Source of the DNA: Clostridiales bacterium UBA4717
GTDB lineage: Bacteria > Bacillota > Clostridia > Oscillospirales > CAG-272
Assembly (NCBI GenBank): GCA_002404395.1
Contig: DHJP01000045.1
Span: forward strand, 11,073 to 26,997
Direction: 5' to 3'
Length of the DNA stretch: 15,925 nt
The notes under the pieces were generated by a model, which worked only from the letters and a program-made list of their open reading frames with translations, was not told the origin of the DNA and did no database searches. Positions 6,191 to 14,104 of this stretch are shown here, one piece after another. Numbering within the stretch: the stretch's first letter is position 1; every line of letters starts with the position of its first letter. The position numbers and the translations under genes were made by a program.

Positions 6191-7798
6191 TTATTTTATC
6201 AACATGCGCATCAAAAGCAGGGTATCGACTGTATCGAACACGCCGTCGCCGTTGAAATCGCAGTTGGCTTCAATTATTTCGGTATCGTTCCAGCCGGCAA
6301 TGCTTCTGCACATACGAGTGAAATCGGCAAGTGATATATCGCCGTCTCCGTCGGCGTCGCCTAATATCGGCTCGGGCTTCGAGACTGTTTTGACTATGGT
6401 AAGAGTGGGTATTCCGTCTGAGTTAAAAGTCCAGGTCGATTCAAAATCAAGCCCTTTGAGCTTCGACGGGTCGGCAAGCTCGCTGTCGGAGAGTATGGTG
6501 CAGGCGTCGGAAAAGCTTCCCGAGCCGATTGCCGAAATTGCCGAGGCCTTGGCATACACATTGGCAAAGGTATCGTTGAAGCGGTTACCGAAATCGCAGG
6601 ATTTGCCCGAGATCGAGCCTACATTGCCGTCACCGGAAATGTTCCCGAGATTGATCACATTGACATATGAGCTGCGTGAGCGGCTTTGCGAGGAAATGCC
6701 GCCCGCGTATCCGCTTGATTTGCCGCTTGCGTATACATCACCGCTGTTTATTGCATCTGTGACTTCGGAGTATATTGACACCGCGTATATTCCGCCGGCG
6801 TTGGCGTCAGCGCCGGCAACTACCGATACATTGCCGCAGTTGACCGCCCGGCTCACCGAGCTGTGGCTGCTGTTTCCGAGTATACCGCCGACTGTGACTC
6901 CGAGGGTAGAGCGTATCTTGATATTTCCGCTGTTGTACACCCTTTCGGCGTTGCACGGACCCGCGGCGAGGATCCCGGCGACGGTGTATGCCGCTCTTTC
7001 CTCTTCAACTTCAGCGGTAATGTCTGCAGTGTTTTTGGCATTTATTACGGTCGTCTTGATATTGTCGTTTTTGGCATATGCGGCAATACCGCCGATATAC
7101 ACGCCTTCCGAGAGACCCGAAAGCGATCCTGAATTTAAGACGCTTTCAACGCAGCAACCGTTTCTGAGATATGCGCATATTCCCGCCGAATAGGCGAAGC
7201 TTTTTGAGTTTGCGCCGACGCTTGCGTAATTTGCGAGATCTTTCATATCGGTATCGTCAATGTATGCGGCAATTCCGCCTGCGTATGCAAAGGATGCGGC
7301 GTTTGCCGAGATCGTACCGGAAACCGAGCAGTTCCGTATCACCGAGCCTTTGGCAAAGGCGGCTATGCCTGCCGCGTAAAGCTCGTCGGGTAACTCTTCA
7401 CTCTCGTCGGCATTATGCTGAACCGTAATGTTTTCAACGATCAGATTCTTTATCGTTGCGTTTTCGAGCTTTCCGAAAAGCGCGGAGTATTTGTAGTTGC
7501 CCGATATGAGCGCGCCGCTCAGCTTGTGACCGTTGCCGTCGAAAGTGCCCGTAAACGGAGCGTCGTCATTTCCGAGCGGCACTGTTGTTTCACCGGAGAG
7601 ATCAATATCCGAAAGCAGTATGTAATGACCGTCCGTGGTCATTGATCTGAACTCTTCGGCGTTTGTGACCGGTGTGTATCCAAACGGAGCTTCGCGCAGC
7701 GTTATCATGGGATACGGCAGAGCGTCCGCGACCGCAGTAACGGTAAACAGTGCAAAGATGATCACGGACATGAATAAAAGCAGATTTAACTTTTTCAT
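6191..7798 (-). CDS. Secreted GLUG-repeat protein with C-terminal dockerin
   Basis: 535 residues. A Lys-Lys start and a hydrophobic stretch (4-24) form a signal peptide, with cleavage likely near AVA-DA. From about 58 to 430 the chain is built of repeating strands typical of GLUG-motif proteins: DIDLSG, then GTFDGNGHKLSG (84-95), then many copies of a Gly-Gly-Ile-Ala-like step and NxGN-like steps, probably a right-handed beta-helix. It closes with a GLDFESTW...GIPTL tail near 450-470. Residues 480-535 are a type I dockerin with two calcium loops (DADGDGDIS and DFNGDGVFD), which would dock onto a cohesin on a scaffold or the cell surface. No catalytic domain is recognised, so binding or adhesion is likelier than catalysis. 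The SD AAAGGA precedes the ATG. It is the second gene of an operon with 7841-11944 (42-bp gap). Confidence 0.85.
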   Translation of the reverse strand: MKKLNLLLFMSVIIFALFTVTAVADALPYPMITLREAPFGYTPVTNAEEFRSMTTDGHYILLSDIDLSGETTVPLGNDDAPFTGTFDGNGHKLSGALISGNYKYSALFGKLENATIKNLIVENITVQHNADESEELPDELYAAGIAAFAKGSVIRNCSVSGTISANAASFAYAGGIAAYIDDTDMKDLANYASVGANSKSFAYSAGICAYLRNGCCVESVLNSGSLSGLSEGVYIGGIAAYAKNDNIKTTVINAKNTADITAEVEEERAAYTVAGILAAGPCNAERVYNSGNIKIRSTLGVTVGGILGNSSHSSVSRAVNCGNVSVVAGADANAGGIYAVSIYSEVTDAINSGDVYASGKSSGYAGGISSQSRSRSSYVNVINLGNISGDGNVGSISGKSCDFGNRFNDTFANVYAKASAISAIGSGSFSDACTILSDSELADPSKLKGLDFESTWTFNSDGIPTLTIVKTVSKPEPILGDADGDGDISLADFTRMCRSIAGWNDTEIIEANCDFNGDGVFDTVDTLLLMRMLIK

Positions 7799-7840
7799 AA
7801 TTTTCCTTTCGCGCCCCGCATTGCTCGCGGCGGCTTGTTT

Positions 7841-10800
7841 TTACAGATTGTAATTTTTCCACCCGGCAATACTGCGTGCCAAGCCTTTCATGTCGGCGGA
7901 AGTGATCCTGCCGTCCTCGTCTATGTCCGCAAAGGGTGTGAAGAATCCTGCGGCGTTCGTGCCTCCGGACAGCATATATCTCATATACGTAAGAACGTCT
8001 GCCGAGTCAACCGTGCCGTCGGCGTTCACATCTCCCTTTACGGGAGGTCCTGTAAGCGTTTTGGTAAGTACATTGCTGCCGGTGCAGTTATACGCTGCCT
8101 TGCCGCCGGCAATTTCATATGCTTCCGAAGCGCCTGCAGGCGCGACGGCTGCGACCGACGCCGTGACGTTGCAGCCGTAAATGCTTCCGAAGTTGTGCGC
8201 GCAAAGCGAAGCCGCCGCGGCGTTTCCGCTTTGACTTTGTGCAAGCGTCGTGCCGATATAGTTCAAATTGCGTATGACTCCGTGATTTTCGGCAAACAGC
8301 CCCGCAGATACGTCGCCTTCGCCGAAAGCGCGGACGTCAACGCCTTTCAGCGTATGTCCGTTTCCGTCGAATATTCCGTAGAAGCCGTCGGGGCAGAGCG
8401 GTGAAAACAATCTGCCTGCCAAATTTATGTCGTTTGACAGAATATATTTGCCGCTCGGATCTTCGTTTATCTTCAACAGGTCTGCGTAATCGCATATGAA
8501 AGTGTAATCGACATACAGATTGTTGCGGTAGTCTGCCATCGAGGGATCGCCGAATTTGTATACGAACTTGTTTGCATCGGCGTCATCGACAAAAAATGCA
8601 ATATACTCTATCGCGAAGTAGTCGTCTGCTTTCATTTCATATCCGAGCTGACCGCCCCAAAGCTTAAGACGTAATATGTCAAGCGTTGCGTCCGCTCCGA
8701 TAAGTTCTCGGTCAAAGGTCGAGGAGATGCCCGAGCCGCCGGCGATCGCCTCGGCGCTGATACGAAAGACCACCGAAGAGATCGTGTCCGAGTTTTGACT
8801 GATTATCGGCTTCGGCCCCCACAGGCGTGTGCTTGCTCCGTTATATTCGGTAAAGAGATTTACGTCTATCATGGAGCTTGTGGTTATGTTGGTTTTGTAG
8901 CCGAGCTTTGCGTATATGCATTGATTATACGGAGGGGTAAAGCCGAGCTTGTCAAAGCGTATATCGAAATAAGTGTTATCGTTGCTTATATCGTCACCCG
9001 CAGAGCGGACATACAGAAATTCGCTTCCGTCCTCGGCGGTAAGCACGGTATCAAGCTTGACTTTCGTGTTGCCTGCCTTGAGGTTCCCGAGCAGGTCGCG
9101 TGAAGTAAACAGATAATAGTTGTCCGACGTGAAATTTCCGTAATCTCCGAAATTGTATGTAAAGCTCCCGACTGCTTCCTCACTCGGAAGAAAGGCAATA
9201 TATTCGATCGCGAAATAATCTTCGGTCCGCATGGCGTTTGCGCTGTTACCGCCCCAGAATTTCAGCCTGAGCTTTTCAAGCGCGGCGGAGCTTCCGATAA
9301 GAGTGCGGTCAAAGCCTGATATGTCATTGCCGCCGGTGAGCGTATCGGCGCCGATACGGAAGACTATCTCTCCGCGCTCTCCCGGGTGATAGGTTGCCGT
9401 CGGACCCCACAGGCGTTTGCTTGTTCCGTCGTATTCGGTGAACAGATTTATGTCTATGACAGAGCCTGAGGAAATGTTTGTTTTGTATCCGAGCTTCACA
9501 TACGGGAAGCGGCTGTAGGTAAGCGTGTTGCCGAGACTGCCGAAAGAAATATCGGTATAAGTGTTGTCGTCGCTTTCAAAGTTGCCGGTCGAGCGGATAT
9601 AGACAAACTCGGTCTCATCCTCACCGATTACGTTTTCGGCGATCGAGGTTTTACCGTTTCCGGATCTCATTCTCCCGATCAGATCGCGCGCGGTCAAAAG
9701 ATAATAGTTTTGCGAGAGGCTTTGGTCCGCGTCATCCGTGTCCCACACCTGCGGCAGTATCGGGAAAGGCGAGCCGTCGTGACGCGCCCTCGGAAAGCTG
9801 CCGTATGGTGCGGTATAATAAAAGGTCGAACCTTCTTCCGCGCCGGTTGAAAGCAGGTAGGCGACCGAATAGCGGCTGTACGCGAGCTTCGACGGTGTGC
9901 CGGAGTTTGCACCGCCGCCCGACGCATTGTATCCGTAATATCGGTCTTCGGCTTGAATATAAGTATTGTGATTGAAATTAAGTCCGTTCTTGCCGGAATA
10001 ATAGCAGATATTCCCGGTTGCGGTCGAGAAGATGTTGACGTTGTCGTGTATTGAGTTGTTTTCGTATTTGTTATATTTGTTTACTACGTTTTCACCGTAG
10101 AAGAAATTGCCGTCCTTGTTCGGGCGCTGATGGCTCCAGCCGTAGCCGCCGTAAAGCGTGTAGCTGTCGTGCAGATTCATATTTGATATTCGCATTTCAT
10201 AACCGGTGCCGACGCGGTCGCCGAGCCAGACTTCATTTCCGGAGTTGGCTCTTGCGGCAACATTGTATGCGAACTCAAAGTCGTTCATAATAACGTCGTA
10301 GTCAGTTGCATATCCGCTGTTTTGCCACTGTGAGGTCCAACAGCAGTCGTATATCTGATCGGCAAGGCAGTACAGGATCTTGAAATTATCGCAGTTCTTC
10401 CAATTCTGAACTGCGTTTCCGAGCCTGACCACTCTGCCGTCGGAATACTGTAATGAGCCTCCGATCCAATTGAAAACGCAGTTCTGAACGGTAACGTTCA
10501 CTGCGTTTGAGATGCCTACGCCGTGCTCGCCCGTATATTTTACGGCGATGTTATCAACGATAACATCGGTGGGATCTGAGCCGTAGATGATACCGCTGTT
10601 TTTTGCCGAGATCTCAACCGAGTCGAAGAAATATCCCGGATTTCCGTATTCGCAGTACAGATAAACGTGATTGTCGTCCCAAGAATGCCAGAATTCAAGG
10701 TTATGCTTCAGATCTTTATATGATTCGAATTTTCCGCCGCCCGAATAAAAGGTTTCAAATCCGTTATCGACAAATCCGTTGTCGACGCAGGTTTTGTCGG

Positions 10801-11944
10801 TCGTCCGCGAAATTTTGATCCCCCAAGCTTCACCGCCGTTGAAGCAGATATTTCCGACGTCGTCGTTTGAACCGCTTATCGGTATCTCAAACGAATAAAC
10901 ATACGGGACGTCGGTTTGCCGCCAAAGCCCCGGATTTGAGCCGTCAAACGAACCGTAAAACGCCGGCTTTTCGCCTTCTCCGTATGCGGAATAGGTCACG
11001 CCGTTGTGCAGACGGAGACGTTCGCGCCGCCAGATCCCGCCGCGTTCAAACAATACGCCGTCGCCGTTTTCAAAATCAAATGAATTGACCTTTGAAAGCG
11101 TTCGCCATGCGTTCTCCGGCGAGCGTCCGTCAGCGGAGTCGTTGCCGCTCGGTGAAACATAATAAACACTTCCCGAAATGCTTGAAGCGGGTATGCTTTC
11201 GCTGTTAAGTATGCGTTCCGCCAGCGTGCGCGCGCCGTCAAGATAAGTGTCGAGCGTTGCGCTGTCAAGTTTTAAATATGAGCCGTCGTAATTCTTGAGA
11301 ATGGTGTCATCATAAAGGTCGCTGCCATCGTAAACATAGGCTTCGGCCTCGGCTTTTGTTTTAAAAAAAGCAATGTAGCGGAGTCTGTAAACCGTATCAT
11401 TTTCGAGCGTCTTCGAGCCGCCGCCGCATGGCTTGATCCTGACTTTGACGTTTTCGGTGTCGCGCTCGGGCAGTTGATTTTTGCTCCCGGTCAGTCCGTA
11501 CAGATATTCGACAAGTTCGGTGTATTGGTTTGCGATCGGCGTCGGCTTGTTGTTTTCCCAACATTCGCCGAGCGGGGAGGTGATCGTAATATCTACCTTT
11601 CCGATATCCGAATCAGAGTAATATCCGAACTTCATGTACGGGTAATCATATATGTGAAAGTCAAAGTCGGAGGTGTCGATCACTATCATGGGAGCATTAT
11701 TATCGTATGTACCCGAGGTTATGTTCATTTCGGCAAAAGTATTGCCGTCAAAGTCGGCGACTTCGCGGCGTTCAAAGCCGTTGAACGAGAAGCGCGTTCC
11801 GTTGTATGTGATCTCATAGGGTCCGAATACCGTTTGCGGAGGTTTTGCACATATTGACGAAACGGCAAACAGGAACATAAAGCTGAGGATAAACGCCGAA
11901 AAAGCCGCCGCCTTTTCAAGGTTTTTACGCATTCTTTCGGACAT
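7841..11944 (-). CDS. Large secreted multidomain protein: beta-helix, three carbohydrate-binding-like modules, GLUG, dockerin
   Basis: 1367 residues. A signal peptide or N-terminal anchor spans about 11-33. A beta-rich module follows (about 38-215). From 260 (YYVSPSGNDSADGRSPENAW) to about 690 lies a right-handed parallel beta-helix of the type seen in polysaccharide lyases and related glycan-active proteins. Two modules of about 190 residues repeat at about 745-930 and 941-1132, sharing PYVKLGYKTN-like, INLFTEY(D/N)G, RLWGP and DYFAIEYIAF motifs; the N-terminal module looks like a third, diverged copy. A GLUG segment (GIFDGNGHTLKG) follows, and a dockerin closes the protein (1304-1367; DVNADGTVD and DIDEDGRIT). 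Catalytic residues cannot be assigned. The start at 11944 has the SD AAAGGAA six bases upstream. It probably binds or cleaves a plant or host polysaccharide outside the cell. Confidence 0.85.
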   Translation of the reverse strand: MSERMRKNLEKAAAFSAFILSFMFLFAVSSICAKPPQTVFGPYEITYNGTRFSFNGFERREVADFDGNTFAEMNITSGTYDNNAPMIVIDTSDFDFHIYDYPYMKFGYYSDSDIGKVDITITSPLGECWENNKPTPIANQYTELVEYLYGLTGSKNQLPERDTENVKVRIKPCGGGSKTLENDTVYRLRYIAFFKTKAEAEAYVYDGSDLYDDTILKNYDGSYLKLDSATLDTYLDGARTLAERILNSESIPASSISGSVYYVSPSGNDSADGRSPENAWRTLSKVNSFDFENGDGVLFERGGIWRRERLRLHNGVTYSAYGEGEKPAFYGSFDGSNPGLWRQTDVPYVYSFEIPISGSNDDVGNICFNGGEAWGIKISRTTDKTCVDNGFVDNGFETFYSGGGKFESYKDLKHNLEFWHSWDDNHVYLYCEYGNPGYFFDSVEISAKNSGIIYGSDPTDVIVDNIAVKYTGEHGVGISNAVNVTVQNCVFNWIGGSLQYSDGRVVRLGNAVQNWKNCDNFKILYCLADQIYDCCWTSQWQNSGYATDYDVIMNDFEFAYNVAARANSGNEVWLGDRVGTGYEMRISNMNLHDSYTLYGGYGWSHQRPNKDGNFFYGENVVNKYNKYENNSIHDNVNIFSTATGNICYYSGKNGLNFNHNTYIQAEDRYYGYNASGGGANSGTPSKLAYSRYSVAYLLSTGAEEGSTFYYTAPYGSFPRARHDGSPFPILPQVWDTDDADQSLSQNYYLLTARDLIGRMRSGNGKTSIAENVIGEDETEFVYIRSTGNFESDDNTYTDISFGSLGNTLTYSRFPYVKLGYKTNISSGSVIDINLFTEYDGTSKRLWGPTATYHPGERGEIVFRIGADTLTGGNDISGFDRTLIGSSAALEKLRLKFWGGNSANAMRTEDYFAIEYIAFLPSEEAVGSFTYNFGDYGNFTSDNYYLFTSRDLLGNLKAGNTKVKLDTVLTAEDGSEFLYVRSAGDDISNDNTYFDIRFDKLGFTPPYNQCIYAKLGYKTNITTSSMIDVNLFTEYNGASTRLWGPKPIISQNSDTISSVVFRISAEAIAGGSGISSTFDRELIGADATLDILRLKLWGGQLGYEMKADDYFAIEYIAFFVDDADANKFVYKFGDPSMADYRNNLYVDYTFICDYADLLKINEDPSGKYILSNDINLAGRLFSPLCPDGFYGIFDGNGHTLKGVDVRAFGEGDVSAGLFAENHGVIRNLNYIGTTLAQSQSGNAAAASLCAHNFGSIYGCNVTASVAAVAPAGASEAYEIAGGKAAYNCTGSNVLTKTLTGPPVKGDVNADGTVDSADVLTYMRYMLSGGTNAAGFFTPFADIDEDGRITSADMKGLARSIAGWKNYNL
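8553..9711 (-). repeat. Tandem protein-module duplication inside the 1367-residue gene
   Basis: Two adjacent coding segments of about 570 bp (about 9711-9155 and 9125-8553) encode the same module with a spacing near 196 residues. Shared landmarks in order: NYYL(L/F)T(A/S)RDL(I/L)G, FEFVYIRS-like, DNTY, (V/A)KLGYKTNI, LFTEY, RLWGP, (L)RLK(F/L)WGG, DYFAIEYIAF and Y(N/K)FGD. The copies have diverged in the linkers, so the duplication is not recent. Confidence 0.75.
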
Positions 11945-11974
11945 GATCTTTTCCTTTCAGACATGAGATTAACT

Positions 11975-11980
11975 ATTATA
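11975..11980 (-). promoter_or_regulatory. Probable -10 box for the dockerin operon
   Basis: The minus strand carries a perfect TATAAT here, about 31 bp upstream of the start at 11944, which would give a leader of about 24 nt. No good -35 box lies 16-18 bp further upstream, so an activator or another sigma factor may be involved. Confidence 0.4.
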
Positions 11981-12026
11981 GTATTCATAATATCATAGTT
12001 TTGTTCGTTTTGACGGTCGGTTTTGT

Positions 12027-12069
12027 CATTTTTACAAAAATGTTACAAAAATCGGAATACAACTTCCGA
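12027..12069. promoter_or_regulatory. A/T-rich repeats between the divergent operons, possible operators
   Basis: The 255-bp gap between the dockerin operon and htpG contains a direct repeat TTACAAAAAT at 12032-12041 and 12043-12052, an 11-bp period that places both on one DNA face. It overlaps the inverted repeat CATTTTT/AAAAATG (12027-12033/12036-12042). Next to it is TCGGAA/TTCCGA (12052-12057/12064-12069). Their position between two divergent promoters suggests regulator binding, but no known operator is recognised. The CIRCE element (TTAGCACTC-N9-GAGTGCTAA) is absent. Confidence 0.35.
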
Positions 12070-12116
12070 AACCGTTGCATATTATGTAAAATTTTCTTTA
12101 AATCATGAGGCATTCA

Positions 12117-12144
12117 TTGACACGCGCCTTAAAGGTGGTATAAT
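12117..12144 (+). promoter_or_regulatory. Near-perfect sigma-A promoter of htpG
   Basis: Perfect TTGACA (12117-12122), a 16-bp spacer and perfect TATAAT (12139-12144) preceded by TGG, an extended -10. The start would be near 12151, giving a leader of about 49 nt. This suggests strong basal expression rather than dependence on an alternative sigma factor. Confidence 0.85.
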
Positions 12145-12199
12145 ATAAGATACGGGTCGTGTATACGAACCTTACAATATGAAGCAAAGGTGAATTATC

Positions 12200-14104
12200 A
12201 TGAGTGAAAATTCCGGAAATGAAATTAAAAAAGGCGGTATCAGCGTCGAGATCGAGCATATATTCCCGGTCATAAAGAAGTGGCTGTATTCCGAAAAAGA
12301 GATCTTTCTGCGCGAGATCGTGTCCAATGCCTGCGACGCGGTGACAAAGCTCAAGAGGCTTTGCTCGCTCGGCGAAGCTAAAGATATTGATGAAAGCAAC
12401 TTTAAAATCAGCGTGGTGCTTGACCGTACCGGACGCACGATAACCGTAAGCGATAACGGTATAGGTATGACCTCTGAAGAGGTGGAAAAATACATATGCC
12501 AGATCGCGCTTTCGGGTGCGCTTGATTTTGTCAAGAAGTACGAGGGCGACGGTCAGGATGCCGCAGGCAGCGGCATTATCGGCCATTTCGGGCTCGGTTT
12601 TTATTCGGCGTTTATGGTCAGCGATAAGGTCGAGGTCATTACAAAGTCGTTTACGGGCGCGCCTGCCGTAAAATGGGAGTGCAGCGATATAGGCGAATAT
12701 GAAATTACCGCTTCCGACAAGTCGGAGCGCGGTACCGATATCATCATGCACATAAACGAAGAGGGCGAAGAGTATCTGAGCGCCTACAAGCTTAAAGAGA
12801 TACTTGAAAAGTATTGCTCGTTTATGCCGGTTGAGATATACTTCGTTGATGAAGAAGAAAATGAAAAGCAAGAAGCCGAGAAGCACGATAAAGCCGAATC
12901 GGCGGATGCAAATGAACCGGAGAAGAAGCCGGAGCCGATAAACGATACCTGTCCGCTTTGGCTCAAAAATCCCTCGCAGTGCACAAAAGAAGAGTATCTT
13001 GAATTTTACCGTAAGGTATTTCATGATTACAGAGAGCCGTTATTTTACATTCATCTGAATGTGGACTATCCGCTCAACTTCAAGGGAATACTTTATTTCC
13101 CGAAGCTTGCGCACCAATACGACAGCCTTGAGGGAGAGGTAAAGCTCTACTATAATCAGGTGTTTGTTGCGGACAATATCAAGGAGGTAATACCCGAGTT
13201 TTTGCTTATGCTCAAGGGTGTTATCGACTGCCCCGAGCTTCCGCTCAACGTATCGAGAAGCTATTTGCAGAACAGCGGATACGTTTCAAAAATTTCGTCT
13301 CATATAGTCAAAAAGGTTGCCGACAAGATAAATTCACTCTATTCGACCGAGCGCGAGCGTTATGAGGAGATCTGGCGCGATATAAAGACCTTCGTTGAAT
13401 ACGGCGCACTGAAAGACCGCAAGTTCTTTGAAAAGGTTTTGCCCGCAGTCATATTTGAAAAGACTTCGGGCGGATATACCACGCTTGATGATTACCTTGA
13501 GGCGGCAAAGGAAAAGCACGAAAACACCGTGTACTATGCTACCGACAAGGTCTCACAGGCACAGTATATTTCGATGTTTGAAAACGAGGGTGCCGAGGTG
13601 ATCCTTTTAGACACCATAATAGATACTCAGTTCATAACCCTTGTCGAGAGCGAAAAGAAGATCAAATTCGTACGCATTGACGCAGATGTGGCTTCAATGC
13701 TCAAAAAAGAGGGTGAAGTCGTTCCCGATGAAAAGATGAGCGAGCTGATGAAAAAGGTCAGCGGAAACGACAAGCTTGAAGTCAGATACGAATTGCTCAA
13801 GGATGAATCCACGCCTGCGATATTAAACATATCCGAGGAAGCCAGACGCATGGAGGATATGATGAAGATGTACGGCATGGACACTTCGGCTGTGCCGAGC
13901 GCCGACATGACGCTTGTGGTAAATCAGAACAACCGACTTATTTCAAAGCTCTCAGAGCTGATAAAGGCGGGGGATGCCGACAAGGCGGAAAATATCGCAA
14001 AGCAGCTTTACTCGCTTGCGTTGTTATCGCAGAGACAGCTGACCGCTGACGAATTGCGCACATTCCTTGCGCAGAGCTACGGTGTGCTTGAAAGCCTTGT
14101 ATGA
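12200..14104 (+). CDS. htpG: Molecular chaperone HtpG (bacterial Hsp90)
   Basis: 634 residues, the usual HtpG length. The N-terminal GHKL ATPase carries FLREIVSNACDA (catalytic Glu39, Asn43, Asp46), DNGIGM (85-90) and the lid-side GHFGLGF (128-134). A charged linker rich in Glu and Lys (about 217-248) separates it from the middle domain, which begins near PLWLKNPSQ. The middle domain includes the conserved LPLNVSRSYLQ. The C-terminal dimerisation domain ends near 634. HtpG is an ATP-driven cytosolic homodimer that remodels client proteins, often with DnaK. ATG 12200 follows the SD AAAGGTG. It leads a probable operon: its TGA overlaps the next ATG by four bases (ATGA at 14101-14104), so the two are likely translationally coupled. 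Confidence 0.97.
   Translation: MSENSGNEIKKGGISVEIEHIFPVIKKWLYSEKEIFLREIVSNACDAVTKLKRLCSLGEAKDIDESNFKISVVLDRTGRTITVSDNGIGMTSEEVEKYICQIALSGALDFVKKYEGDGQDAAGSGIIGHFGLGFYSAFMVSDKVEVITKSFTGAPAVKWECSDIGEYEITASDKSERGTDIIMHINEEGEEYLSAYKLKEILEKYCSFMPVEIYFVDEEENEKQEAEKHDKAESADANEPEKKPEPINDTCPLWLKNPSQCTKEEYLEFYRKVFHDYREPLFYIHLNVDYPLNFKGILYFPKLAHQYDSLEGEVKLYYNQVFVADNIKEVIPEFLLMLKGVIDCPELPLNVSRSYLQNSGYVSKISSHIVKKVADKINSLYSTERERYEEIWRDIKTFVEYGALKDRKFFEKVLPAVIFEKTSGGYTTLDDYLEAAKEKHENTVYYATDKVSQAQYISMFENEGAEVILLDTIIDTQFITLVESEKKIKFVRIDADVASMLKKEGEVVPDEKMSELMKKVSGNDKLEVRYELLKDESTPAILNISEEARRMEDMMKMYGMDTSAVPSADMTLVVNQNNRLISKLSELIKAGDADKAENIAKQLYSLALLSQRQLTADELRTFLAQSYGVLESLV

Noticed and set aside
6177..7193. 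338-codon plus-strand ORF opposite the GLUG-dockerin gene
   Set aside because: It is antisense to a well-supported gene. Its Ser/Pro/Leu-rich composition is what the complementary strand of GLUG repeats would give.
12117..12200. CIRCE/HrcA heat-shock operator for htpG
   Set aside because: No TTAGCACTC-N9-GAGTGCTAA or close variant is present near the promoter.
12098..13024. 308-codon minus-strand ORF opposite htpG
   Set aside because: It lies over the htpG promoter and conserved ATPase coding region, and its composition is a reverse-strand shadow.
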